From: Sulfurimonas sp. HSL1-2
Lineage (GTDB): Bacteria; Campylobacterota; Campylobacteria; Campylobacterales; Sulfurimonadaceae
DNA length: 64,000 nucleotides
Direction of reading: 5' to 3'
Assembly: GCF_039645565.1 (NCBI RefSeq)
Contig: NZ_CP147914.1
Coordinates: 2,415,573 to 2,479,572 of the forward strand
Numbering within the stretch: the first letter of the stretch is position 1; every line of letters starts with the position of its first letter. The notes under the pieces were generated by a model that searched no databases, was not told the origin of the DNA, and was given only the letters and a program-made list of their open reading frames with translations. Made by a program: the position numbers and the translations under genes. Shown here piece after piece: positions 19,934-27,425 of this stretch.

Positions 19934-19974
19934 TAAAAACATCCCGGTAAAAGGAGGGGGGGGAAACCGGGATG
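19934..19974 (-). terminator. Intrinsic terminator with pyrimidine-rich loop
   Basis: Inverted repeat CATCCCGGT (19939-19947) and ACCGGGATG (19966-19974), perfect over 9 bp, followed on the minus strand by TTTTT at 19938-19934. On the plus strand the hairpin has no T tract, so the terminator points away from the Kef gene and toward its end. Confidence 0.65.
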
Positions 19975-20003
19975 CGCTTCATAGGTATATAAGGAGTGTA
20001 TAA

Positions 20004-20036
20004 ATGAAACTCAATGACTGCTACTGTTGTCGTTGA
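20004..20036 (+). CDS. Possible 10-residue Cys-rich peptide ORF
   Basis: An ATG at 20004 has a well-spaced AAGGAG at 19991-19996 and opens an 11-codon frame encoding MKLNDCYCCR. Three of its last five residues are cysteine, which recalls cysteine-sensing leader peptides. It lies antisense to the candidate small RNA. The AAGGAG is also the complement of that RNA's CTCCTT motif, so the apparent ribosome site may be an echo of the RNA element. Nothing directly downstream is a sulfur gene. Either reading is possible; I favour the RNA. Confidence 0.25.
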   Translation: MKLNDCYCCR

Positions 20037-20162
20037 GACAGGCGAATTATAGGGAAACAGAGGTAAACTGGCCGTAAACATGCAACTATAATACAAATCT
20101 TTTATATTATGTTTAAGTATAACAAATAGTTTTATTTCCCCTCTGCCCGCCGCCCCTTTCGC

Positions 20163-20174
20163 TATAATGGCGCC
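20163..20174 (+). promoter_or_regulatory. -10 box directly before the RDD gene (leaderless candidate)
   Basis: TATAAT at 20163-20168 is followed by 6 bases (GGCGCC) and then the ATG at 20175, with no Shine-Dalgarno sequence. The start site would coincide with the start codon. Confidence 0.55.
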
Positions 20175-20684
20175 ATGCGATGGCGAGAGATCAAACACAC
20201 CAAACCGAAACCGAAACCAAAAAGCGGCCCGACAGTGACCTATGCCGACTTCCGTACTCGGGCACTGGCCTTTGTCACGGACATCTTCATGATCGGCATT
20301 CCCATCACCCTGCTCATCATGATCGTCTTCGGGCATGACCAGATGATGAACAGCGCCGGCGGAATGGACGTACTGATGAACCCGGCCGAGGCGCAGAAAC
20401 ACGCCCCCAACCCCTACGCATCTTTAACGCAGATGCTGCTCTATGCCGTCACCTTCGTCCTCTTCTGGCACAAAAGCGGGCAGACGCCCGGCAAAAAGAT
20501 GATGCACATCCGGGTCGTCGACGCAGCCACCTTCCGAACGGCCTCCTGGGGGCGGCTGGTCCTGCGCTTCGTCGGCTATTTTCTGTCCTTTATCACCCTG
20601 GTCGGTTTCTTTACCGGCCTGTTCCGCCGCGACGGCAGGGCCCTGCACGACCTGATCAGCGGCACCGCCGTCATCAACGCCTGA
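20175..20684 (+). CDS. RDD family membrane protein
   Basis: A 169-residue membrane protein of the RDD family, named for a conserved Arg-Asp-Asp set. Visible are YADFRTRALAFVTDIFMIGI at the first membrane segment, SGQTPGKKMMHIRVVD in the middle and RRDGRALHDLISGTAVI at the end, with three to four hydrophobic segments. The function of the family is unsettled; some members act as cation/proton antiporters. The N-terminus is lysine- and proline-rich (KPKPKPK). The next MFS gene begins on the base after its stop, so they form a unit. Confidence 0.87.
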   Translation: MRWREIKHTKPKPKPKSGPTVTYADFRTRALAFVTDIFMIGIPITLLIMIVFGHDQMMNSAGGMDVLMNPAEAQKHAPNPYASLTQMLLYAVTFVLFWHKSGQTPGKKMMHIRVVDAATFRTASWGRLVLRFVGYFLSFITLVGFFTGLFRRDGRALHDLISGTAVINA

Positions 20685-21773
20685 ATGCCCCTGCTCGTCT
20701 CCTTCTTTTACTTTTTCTACTTCGCGATCATCGGCGTCTACGTCATCTTTATGCCCAAGGTGCTCGAGATGGTCGGCTACACCCCCTCCGAGATCGGCAT
20801 CATCTTCGCCAGTGCGCCGCTGGTACGTTTCGCCGTCCCCTTCGCCTTTATGCGCGGCCTCCGGCTCGACCGGACGGTCTTCAACGGCGCCCTGGTGCTG
20901 ATGCTCGGCGCCGCCGCCGCGTTTTTCCCCGCCCTGCCCCACTTCTGGGCGCTGCTGGCCGCCAACATCACCCTCGGAATAGGGCTCAGCCTGATCCTCC
21001 CCTATATCGAAGTGATCGTCCTGGAGCTGATCGGCAAAGAGCGCTACGGGAAGGTGAGGCTGTTTGGTTCGGTCGGCTTCATCCTTGTCGCCCTGGCACT
21101 GGTCAAGGTACTGGACGCGCCGCAGACGGCGCTCTTTTTCCTGATGGGCACCACGCTGCTGACAGCCCTTTTCGGCTACCTCATCGCCGGGCATGATGCC
21201 AAAAAACAGACCGAAGCGCCTGCGGTAGCCGACAGCGGCGGCTTTACACTGCTGACGCACCCCGGGCTCTGGCTGGGTTTTTTACTGATGCAGATCAGCT
21301 TCGGCCCCTTCTACAACTTCTTCACCATCTACGAGACCGCCCACGGCGTCAGCCTCGACATGACCATCTACCTCTGGAGTTTCGGCGTCATCGCCGAGAT
21401 CGTCCTCTTCTATTTCCAAGGACCCCTGCTGCGCCGCAATCTGCATGCACTGCTGGAGTTCGCCGCGGGCGTGACCGTACTGCGCTGGCTGATCGTCTGG
21501 CAGTTCCCCGAGAACCTGCCGCTGCTGTTCGTGGCGCAGAGCATGCACGCCATCAGTTTCGCCCTCTTTCACACGGCGGCCATCAGCTACCTCTACACCC
21601 TCTTTACGCAGAAAAAGCTGGCGCAGCAGTTCTTCTTCGGGATCAGCTACGGGCTGGGGGGATTTATCGGGGCCGTCGGTTCGGGGTACATCTATGAGTT
21701 TCTGCCCGGGGCGCTCTTTCTCACCGCGGCGGCCGCATCGGCGCTCGCCGTCGTCGCGTTGCGGCGCGGCTAG
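20685..21773 (+). CDS. MFS transporter, LacY/HcaT-like
   Basis: A 362-residue major facilitator protein with about 12 hydrophobic segments. It resembles the MFS_1-like group that includes HcaT and nucleoside/sugar permeases. The segment PKVLEMVGYTPSEIG near residue 25 and the HTAAISYLYTLFTQKKL region near residue 287 fit this group. The ATG follows the RDD stop without a gap. Its 3' end overlaps the stop of the minus-strand DUF481-like gene by 4 bases. The substrate is unknown. Confidence 0.82.
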   Translation: MPLLVSFFYFFYFAIIGVYVIFMPKVLEMVGYTPSEIGIIFASAPLVRFAVPFAFMRGLRLDRTVFNGALVLMLGAAAAFFPALPHFWALLAANITLGIGLSLILPYIEVIVLELIGKERYGKVRLFGSVGFILVALALVKVLDAPQTALFFLMGTTLLTALFGYLIAGHDAKKQTEAPAVADSGGFTLLTHPGLWLGFLLMQISFGPFYNFFTIYETAHGVSLDMTIYLWSFGVIAEIVLFYFQGPLLRRNLHALLEFAAGVTVLRWLIVWQFPENLPLLFVAQSMHAISFALFHTAAISYLYTLFTQKKLAQQFFFGISYGLGGFIGAVGSGYIYEFLPGALFLTAAAASALAVVALRRG

Positions 21774-22522
21774 AATTTGAAGGTGAACAGGGTCCGCTGG
21801 GAGAAATCATCCTGCTTGATGCCGACAGCAGGCTTTGAATCGTGGGCGTACTCCACCGAGAAACCGAGGTAGAGCTGCCGGTAGATCTGCAGTTCGATCC
21901 GCGCCGAAGCCGTCGCATAGTAATCATTGACATCATCGCATTTTGGCTGGTAATACCCGACGGCCGTGAACAGCCCCTCACTTGAGAGCGGAAGACTGTA
22001 GGCCAGGTAGCTGTTAAAACGGAGGTTGCGCTCCAGCGGGTCGACGGCGGTCGAATAGCCGATATATTCGGCGTAGGCCCCTGCACCGATGAAGAGCCCG
22101 CCCCACTGGCCGCGCTTCTTGTTCAGCACTTTCCAGCGCATCCCCCCGCCGGCGAGGGCCCGGTCCTTGATGGACTTGAACTCGTCCTGCTCCATCTGCG
22201 CAAACCCTTCCGCCGCCACGTCGGAGCCCATCACGTTTTCGATATAACGGAGGTGCGCAAAGAGGTTGTTCGTGTTCCGTACCCCGCCCGCTTCGCCGTA
22301 TTCGCCGCGCAGGACACCCCAGACGACGTAGCTCGCATTGCTGTCATACTGCAGCTGGAGGCTCCCGGCGTAGTTGTCTTTCTCCGTGTTGCCGCGTCTG
22401 GTCTCAAAGGCGCCGGTCAGTTCACCCGAAAGACCCGGCTTCTCGCCGACCTCGCGGGGTTTGATCGCCACGATGGCAAAGAGCTGAATGGAAATGAGCA
22501 GGAGAAAAAGCGTACGTAACAA
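21770..22522 (-). CDS. DUF481-like outer-membrane beta-barrel protein
   Basis: A 250-residue secreted protein. A short hydrophobic signal (LFLLLISIQLFAIVAI) is followed by alternating beta strands, and the chain ends in phenylalanine (TLFTFKF), as outer-membrane barrels do. Content resembles DUF481 proteins, like the neighbour upstream: LQLQYDSNASYVVWGVLRGE and RNLRFNSYLAYSLPL. The only start compatible with the signal peptide is TTG at 22522, because no ATG or GTG lies before the hydrophobic segment. That suggests weak translation. The function is unknown. Confidence 0.65.
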   Translation of the reverse strand: MLRTLFLLLISIQLFAIVAIKPREVGEKPGLSGELTGAFETRRGNTEKDNYAGSLQLQYDSNASYVVWGVLRGEYGEAGGVRNTNNLFAHLRYIENVMGSDVAAEGFAQMEQDEFKSIKDRALAGGGMRWKVLNKKRGQWGGLFIGAGAYAEYIGYSTAVDPLERNLRFNSYLAYSLPLSSEGLFTAVGYYQPKCDDVNDYYATASARIELQIYRQLYLGFSVEYAHDSKPAVGIKQDDFSQRTLFTFKF

Positions 22523-22531
22523 AAAGAGGCT

Positions 22532-22551
22532 CCGTCTGAAAAATCAGACGG
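22532..22551 (-). terminator. Hairpin between the two DUF481-type genes
   Basis: Perfect 8-bp inverted repeat CCGTCTGA / TCAGACGG with an AAAA loop on the plus strand. On the minus strand it is followed after several bases by CTTTTT. It lies 12 bases after the stop of the upstream gene and 10 bases before the TTG start of the next one. It may act as a weak terminator or an attenuating hairpin. Confidence 0.5.
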
Positions 22552-22563
22552 CATTATAGTGGA

Positions 22564-23355
22564 CTAGTAGTCGATAATCAATGAAGTCATGAAGGTCGTA
22601 TCCGTGCGTTCGTTCCCTGCCGGAGGGAGGTTCGTGTAATCGACCTTGTAGCTGATCCCCATCGAAAAGGTGCTGTTGATCTTGCTCTCGAGCGCCGTTT
22701 TCGAGGCGACGAAATAGTTCTGGTCATTGTCAAAACCGCTGCGGTAGCTCGCCTCTTCGATGAACTTGAACCCCTCGACGATGATCCAGCTGAACGCCCC
22801 TTTGAGCATATAACCCCAGTAGTCGTTATAGGTGCCGTCGACTTTGGTCAGGCCGGCCGTACCGTTCGGGTAGGGGTAAGGGACCTCCGTCCCGTTGATG
22901 TCGTAATACTTGTTCATCCCCTGGTCGATGCTGTAGAGCACGTTCCCCTGGAACTCCAGAGCGTAGGGCTTTTCATCCAAAACAATCACCTTCGCACCGG
23001 GACCGGTGTAGAACTGATAGGCGAAACCGGAGAACTTGTCATCCTTATAGCCGGCCACGTAGTTCAAGGCAAGATGCCTGGCGAACTGCCAGTCGTAGTT
23101 GAGCTCGCCGAAAAGCCTGTTCTTGTTCTCCTGGCTGTTCTCCGTGCCGTAAAGCGCATCCGCGTGGAGCTTCAGGCTGTGCGCCCCCCAGCTCTTTTTC
23201 CCGTTGAAATCAAGCGAGAAGGCGGTCGTATCGGTATTCCCCTGGGTCTGGACGTAACTGAGCTCCGTGTGGGTGACAAGAGGGTTCGGTTTCGGCGCCG
23301 TCTCGGCGGCGAAAAGGGCCGAAACGGCCAGGATCGGGGTCAGAAAACGTTTCAT
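22564..23355 (-). CDS. DUF481 family outer-membrane protein
   Basis: A 263-residue protein with a Sec signal (MKRFLTPILAVSALFAAE) and a beta-rich DUF481 domain. The N-terminal strand LSYVQTQGNTDTTAFSLDF, the turn region KNRLFGELNYDWQFA and the barrel-like ending TTFMTSLIIDY are typical. Members are predicted outer-membrane barrels, often salt-stress induced, with no defined transport role. It overlaps the mscS stop by 4 bases (ATGA), so the two are coupled, which fits an osmotic theme. The fit to osmotic stress is inference. Confidence 0.82.
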   Translation of the reverse strand: MKRFLTPILAVSALFAAETAPKPNPLVTHTELSYVQTQGNTDTTAFSLDFNGKKSWGAHSLKLHADALYGTENSQENKNRLFGELNYDWQFARHLALNYVAGYKDDKFSGFAYQFYTGPGAKVIVLDEKPYALEFQGNVLYSIDQGMNKYYDINGTEVPYPYPNGTAGLTKVDGTYNDYWGYMLKGAFSWIIVEGFKFIEEASYRSGFDNDQNYFVASKTALESKINSTFSMGISYKVDYTNLPPAGNERTDTTFMTSLIIDY

Positions 23356-24194
23356 GCCTTGGGCTCCTCGTTTTCGGTGGAATCGAGATGGATGTCCATC
23401 TGCGGATAGGGGATGGTGATGCCGTTGGCGTCCAGCGCGAGCTTAACCTCCTCGATGATGCCGAAGTAGGCATCCCAGTACTCCTCGGATTTGACCCAGG
23501 CGCGGACGGTAAAGTTGACGCTGCTGTCGCCGAGTTCACTCACCGCGACCAAGGGTGCAGGCTCGTCGAGCGTGCGGGGATTATCACGGATCACGCCGTA
23601 CAGCACCTCTTTGGCTCTTTTGAGATCGTCCCCGTAACCGATGCCGACGACATGGTCGACACGGCGCACCGGCTTGTTGGAAAAGTTGACGATGTTCCCG
23701 GCCGTGATTGCGGCATTCGGAACGATGATGGTGCGGTTGTCGACCGGGCTGATGGTCGTCGTAAAGAGGCTGATGCTCTCCACCGTCCCCGTTGCGCCGC
23801 CGGCCTCGACAAAGTCGCCGACCTTGAAGGGGCGGAAGATCAGGATAATGACGGCAGCGCCGACATTGGCCAGGGTGTCTTTCAATGCCAGGCCGACCGC
23901 GAGGCCGGCGGCACCGAGGATCGCCATGAACGAGGTCGTCTCGATCCCCAGCTGTCCGAGCGCCGCCATGATGACGACGACCAGCAGGACAAAATAGACG
24001 CTGCTCGACACAAACTTCGTCAGCGTCTCGTCGACACCGTATTTCGACATCGCCTTGTTTGTCACGTTGCCCAGCGCCTTCGCCACCCTTTTCCCGATCA
24101 GGAAGATAAGCAGGGCACCCAGGAGCTGCAGCGCGTAGCCGAGGGCCAGGTCAAGATAGGGACCGTACGTTTCCGGATCCAGATAAGCTTCCAT
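23352..24194 (-). CDS. Small-conductance mechanosensitive channel (MscS family)
   Basis: A 280-residue inner-membrane channel that opens on membrane tension. Three hydrophobic segments precede the pore-lining helix, which has the Gly/Ala pattern AILGAAGLAVGLALKDTLAN. The cytoplasmic beta domain begins with IFRPFKVGDFVE, and IVPNAAITAGNIVNFS is the family signature. Size matches E. coli MscS (286). The start is the ATG at 24192-24194, which has GGAGG directly upstream on the minus strand. Longer readings run into non-coding DNA and leuC antisense. Confidence 0.93.
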   Translation of the reverse strand: MEAYLDPETYGPYLDLALGYALQLLGALLIFLIGKRVAKALGNVTNKAMSKYGVDETLTKFVSSSVYFVLLVVVIMAALGQLGIETTSFMAILGAAGLAVGLALKDTLANVGAAVIILIFRPFKVGDFVEAGGATGTVESISLFTTTISPVDNRTIIVPNAAITAGNIVNFSNKPVRRVDHVVGIGYGDDLKRAKEVLYGVIRDNPRTLDEPAPLVAVSELGDSSVNFTVRAWVKSEEYWDAYFGIIEEVKLALDANGITIPYPQMDIHLDSTENEEPKA

Positions 24195-24299
24195 TTGGAG
24201 CCTCCCGTTATAGAGTTTAGCCAGTATACCACAGCAAACAACAGCGTAAACGCTCCGCTGCCTAAAAAATGGCGTCAGGGGCCGGGGAGCGAAAAATGG

Positions 24300-24305
24300 T
24301 ATAAT
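24300..24305 (+). promoter_or_regulatory. -10 box of leuC
   Basis: TATAAT at 24300-24305 with a leader of about 48 bases before the ATG at 24360. The leader ends in ACAAGGCAAACAATT, with a weak AAGG ribosome site. Confidence 0.5.
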
Positions 24306-24359
24306 CGCGGCACTATTTTTGCGCGGAAACTCTATCTCCGCCGGACAAGGCAAACAATT

Positions 24360-25628
24360 ATGGGTCAGACTATCACCGAAAAAATCTTCTCCGAGCACGC
24401 CGGCAAAACCGTCTATGCGGGCGAGATCGTTCGGGTGCCGATCGATATGGTCATCGGTAACGACATTACGACGCCGATCTCCATCAAGGCATTCGAGGAC
24501 GCGGGCGCGACCGAACTGGCGAACCCGGACGGTTTCTCCATCGTCCTGGACCACTTCATCCCCGCAAAGGATATCGCTTCGGCCAACCAGGCACGCATCA
24601 GCCGCGACTTCGCCAAGAAGCACAAGATGAAGCACTTCTTCGACGAGAAGGATATGGGCATCGAGCACGCGCTGCTGCCGGAAAAGGGCCTCGTCGTCCC
24701 GGGTGACGTCATCATCGGCGCCGACAGCCACACCTGTACCCACGGCGCACTGGGTGCCTTCTCCACGGGGATGGGCTCCACTGACCTCGCCTTTGCCATG
24801 GTCACCGGCGGCAACTGGTTCAAAGTCCCCGAGAGCATCAAAGTCGTGCTCTCCGGAAAACCGGGTCCCTTCACGACCGGCAAGGACATCATCCTCGAAG
24901 TGATCCGCATGATCGGGGTCGACGGCGCACTTTACCGCACCCTCGAGTTCACGGGCGACACCATCGCTCACCTCAGCATGGACGACCGTTTCAGCATGTG
25001 TAACATGGCGATCGAGGCAGGCGCAAAAAGCGGGATCGTCGCCGTCGACGAGATCACCGAAGCCTTCCTGGCCGACAAAACGCTGGCACGCCCGGCGAAG
25101 ATCCACTACTCCGATCCGGATGCAACGTACGTCCAGGTCCTCGAGATCGACGTGGACAAACTCGAACCGGTTATCGCCTATCCCTTCCTGCCGTCCAACG
25201 GCCACAGCCTGAGCCAGGCCGTCAGCGACCATATCAAGGTCGACCAGGCCTTTATCGGCAGCTGTACCAACGGCCGCCTCAGTGACCTGCGTATCGCCGC
25301 GAAGATCCTGGAAGGCAAGAAAGTACACGAGGACGTCCGCCTCATCGTCACGCCGGGAACGCAGCGCATCCTGCGCGAAGCGACGAAACTGGGCTACATC
25401 GACACCATCGTCGATGCCGGCGGCGTCGTCTCCAACCCGACCTGCGGCGCCTGCCTTGGCGGATACATGGGGATCCTCGGTGACAATGAAGTCGCCATCT
25501 CCACCACGAACCGCAACTTCGTCGGCCGGATGGGTTCACGCTCTTCCAAGGTCTACCTGGCCAACTCCGCCGTCGCCGCCGCCTCGGCCATCACCGGCTA
25601 CATCACCGACCCGGCAACGATCGACTAG
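24360..25628 (+). CDS. leuC: 3-isopropylmalate dehydratase large subunit
   Basis: Isomerises 2- to 3-isopropylmalate in leucine synthesis, together with the small subunit LeuD (not adjacent here). The 422-residue protein is of the shorter LeuC class near 420 residues. Iron-sulfur cysteines are visible in FIGSCTNGRLSDL and NPTCGACLGG, and the substrate loop GADSHTCTHGALG is present. The start is the ATG at 24360. Upstream in the same frame the sequence is mscS antisense and spacer. The homoaconitase-like family is closely related, so a methanogen-type specificity cannot be excluded by eye. Confidence 0.93.
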   Translation: MGQTITEKIFSEHAGKTVYAGEIVRVPIDMVIGNDITTPISIKAFEDAGATELANPDGFSIVLDHFIPAKDIASANQARISRDFAKKHKMKHFFDEKDMGIEHALLPEKGLVVPGDVIIGADSHTCTHGALGAFSTGMGSTDLAFAMVTGGNWFKVPESIKVVLSGKPGPFTTGKDIILEVIRMIGVDGALYRTLEFTGDTIAHLSMDDRFSMCNMAIEAGAKSGIVAVDEITEAFLADKTLARPAKIHYSDPDATYVQVLEIDVDKLEPVIAYPFLPSNGHSLSQAVSDHIKVDQAFIGSCTNGRLSDLRIAAKILEGKKVHEDVRLIVTPGTQRILREATKLGYIDTIVDAGGVVSNPTCGACLGGYMGILGDNEVAISTTNRNFVGRMGSRSSKVYLANSAVAAASAITGYITDPATID

Positions 25629-25636
25629 GTCACGCC

Positions 25637-26488
25637 ATGTCCTGGAAGGCGATCACGCTCGGCACGGTTCTCGTCATCGCGGTCGCCTGGAACACGGCGG
25701 TCTATTTCGCCGACCGCCAGCTTGAAACAAAGCAGTACGACGGTGTCTACGACAGCTGCCACAAGGTCTGGTCTTCCCGCGGGCTCTACGACACCAAAGA
25801 AGAGCGCAACTCCCTGACGGCCTTCCGCCGCGCTTTTGACGCCGGTGCGCATGGCGTCGAAGTCGACTTCAGTTACGACACGGCCACCGACCGCTTCATC
25901 ATCGGGCACGGCCACCCCCGTAAAGGCCCGGACGGCAAGCCCATCTACACGGAAAAAGAGGGGGGCCTCTTCACCCTCGAGCTCCTCTTCCGGGAACTGG
26001 GTGAAGGGCACGCCTTCTGGCTGGATTACAAGAACCTCGATCATCTGAGCGTCGAAGAGACGCAAAAAGCGATCCGGCGGCTCGAGACCATCGCCGTCAA
26101 CGGCAGCGTGCACGACCGTCTCTACATCGAAGGCTCCAACCCCCTGCGCCTCTCCCTCTATACCGACGCCGGTTTCAAAACGCTCCTCGGTACCTTCCCG
26201 CTGCCTGATAGCAATCCGTTCGCTTCCATTGTCGTCAGTGCCTACAAACTGCTCTTCGCTTCGTTCAATATTACGGGCATCGCGATGAACTACGGCAGCG
26301 TTGACAAGCCGATCTACGGGGAGAATACCCAAAAACAGCTCGGGAATCTCCCGGTGTTCGTCTTTCACATTCCCGATGATCCGTCGCTGCTGCAGCAGCT
26401 GGTACATAACAGCCATGTCCGCGTCATGCTCGTCGGCCGCGACATCAGCATCGACCGCTTCGCCGTCACTGCCTGCGGCCGGAATTGA
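25637..26488 (+). CDS. GDPD-like phosphodiesterase (TIM-barrel) membrane-anchored protein
   Basis: A 283-residue protein with an N-terminal membrane anchor or signal (residues 5-25). It continues as a PLC-like/glycerophosphodiester phosphodiesterase TIM barrel. The segment NSLTAFRRAFDAGAHGVEVD is the family N-terminal signature, followed by DRFIIGHGHP, with the barrel strands FWLDYKNLD and RLYIEGSN. The usual HRG near the start is replaced by CHKVWSSRG. Activity on glycerophosphodiesters is therefore likely but not certain. It starts 8 bases after leuC and may be read through from it. Confidence 0.72.
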   Translation: MSWKAITLGTVLVIAVAWNTAVYFADRQLETKQYDGVYDSCHKVWSSRGLYDTKEERNSLTAFRRAFDAGAHGVEVDFSYDTATDRFIIGHGHPRKGPDGKPIYTEKEGGLFTLELLFRELGEGHAFWLDYKNLDHLSVEETQKAIRRLETIAVNGSVHDRLYIEGSNPLRLSLYTDAGFKTLLGTFPLPDSNPFASIVVSAYKLLFASFNITGIAMNYGSVDKPIYGENTQKQLGNLPVFVFHIPDDPSLLQQLVHNSHVRVMLVGRDISIDRFAVTACGRN

Positions 26489-26520
26489 CTGGCTGCCCGG
26501 TTCACCAAAGGAGCGCCGCC

Positions 26521-27117
26521 ATGCCTGAAAACACCTTCCCGCTTCCCTGCGTCATCTTTGCCGGCGGGAAAAGCTCGCGCATGGGCCGCAACAAAGCCCT
26601 GCTCCCCTTTGACGGTTTTGCCACCCTCGCCGAGTACCAGTACGCCCGTCTCTTTCCCCTCTTCGACGCCACCTTCATCTCCGTCAAAACAACCGAGGGC
26701 TATCCGGAAAGGCTCCCCTATCTCCCCGACGATCCGTCGATAACGGATTCCGCACCGACCGCAGGCTTTATCACCGCGTTCCGGAGTCTGGGGGCGGAAC
26801 GCATCTTTGCACTCAGCGTCGACACCCCCTTCGTCGATGCCGCCGTCATCCGTGCGTTGCTTTCCCATGACAGCGATGAACTTGATGCCGTGATCGCCAG
26901 AACAGAGGGGGGCACGCACCCGCTCTGCGGCATCTACCACCGCAGCCTGCTGGCACGCTTCGAAACGATGGCCGCGACCGGTGATCATAAACTGGGCAGG
27001 ATGCTCTCGGAGCGCCGGGTCCGCTATGTCGATTTTGACGAGGAGCAGCTTTTCAGCAATCTCAACCATCTGCACGAATACGAAGCGGCATTGAAAAGAG
27101 TGGACAAAACAACGTAG
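26521..27117 (+). CDS. mobA: Molybdenum cofactor guanylyltransferase
   Basis: Predicted to attach GMP to molybdopterin to make the guanine dinucleotide form of the cofactor. The 198-residue protein has the nucleotide-binding signature VIFAGGKSSRMGRNKALLPF at the N-terminus and LSVDTPFVDAA in the middle. I chose the ATG at 26521, which has AAGGAG 7 bases upstream; the frame upstream reaches 26485 but has no site. It is one of five Moco genes scattered through this window. Confidence 0.9.
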   Translation: MPENTFPLPCVIFAGGKSSRMGRNKALLPFDGFATLAEYQYARLFPLFDATFISVKTTEGYPERLPYLPDDPSITDSAPTAGFITAFRSLGAERIFALSVDTPFVDAAVIRALLSHDSDELDAVIARTEGGTHPLCGIYHRSLLARFETMAATGDHKLGRMLSERRVRYVDFDEEQLFSNLNHLHEYEAALKRVDKTT

Positions 27118-27134
27118 ATTACGGAAGAAAAGGC

Positions 27135-27150
27135 GCCGCCGGAAGGCGGC
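27135..27150 (+). terminator. Hairpin after mobA
   Basis: GCCGCC-GGAA-GGCGGC, a perfect 6-bp stem with a GGAA tetraloop, followed 14 bases later by TTTTTT. The gap before the T tract makes it a weak terminator candidate. Confidence 0.4.
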
Positions 27151-27210
27151 AGGAGAGGAGAAACGTTTTTTAATGATACATCAATCATGGGGCTTACCTA
27201 TAGTAGGCGG

Positions 27211-27369
27211 CTATAGTGCCCAAAGATGCGTGTTTGGCTTTGAAAACTTCGTAGGCAAAAGGTCTGGTCCCTGTTGCACTCTCAAATCATAGAACAAATT
27301 ATCCACAATTAATCCAGCATGATGATTAATTATTAAACAATCACCTGCCCATACTCTACTTTTCGCCAT
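27211..27369 (-). CDS. Small hypothetical protein, 52 residues
   Basis: I do not recognise it. An ATG at 27369-27367 has AGAAGGAA about 5 bases upstream on the minus strand and opens a 52-codon frame ending in TAG at 27213-27211. The peptide begins MAKSRVWAGDCLIINHHAG and ends PNTHLWAL. Base composition is AT-richer than mobA and moaC. Another minus frame over the same stretch encodes a protein-like run beginning FESATGTRPFAYEV and ending TIAAYYR. The real frame may therefore be different, or the region may be a broken gene with a frameshift. Confidence 0.3.
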   Translation of the reverse strand: MAKSRVWAGDCLIINHHAGLIVDNLFYDLRVQQGPDLLPTKFSKPNTHLWAL

Positions 27370-27425
27370 CAAGTTCCTTCTAATCGGCTTTACTATAAGA
27401 TAGCGTTAAAAACGGGATACAATAT

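Larger units (their letters stand above)
19934..20039 (-). ncRNA. Candidate small RNA with C/U-rich terminator loop
   Basis: No database RNA is recognised here; this is inferred from signals. On the minus strand, TATAAT lies at 20051-20046 and a start is expected near 20039. About 65 bases later, a perfect 9-bp stem (19974-19966 with 19947-19939) is followed directly by five T residues at 19938-19934, which is a classic intrinsic terminator. The 18-base terminator loop reads TTCCCCCCCCCTCCTTTT, complementary to Shine-Dalgarno and G-rich sequences. A second CTCCTT element lies in the unpaired part (19996-19991). This layout recalls the Helicobacter RepG RNA, whose C/U-rich terminator loop binds a G-repeat in tlpB mRNA. 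No neighbouring minus-strand gene needs this terminator. Confidence 0.45.
27118..27425. other. Low-GC spacer between mobA and moaC
   Basis: About 310 bases that are lower in GC than the flanking genes. It holds the mobA hairpin, a possible 52-residue minus-strand gene (27211-27369) and a weak moaC promoter (TATAAG at 27394-27399, or TACAAT at 27418-27423 abutting the start). Other frames across 27190-27310 are also open and protein-like. This may be a degraded or transferred fragment. Confidence 0.5.

Noticed and set aside
19952-19963. Phase-variable poly-G tract switching a protein gene
   Set aside because: The nine-G run is not inside or just before a supported protein gene. It lies in a terminator loop, so the usual on/off reading does not apply.
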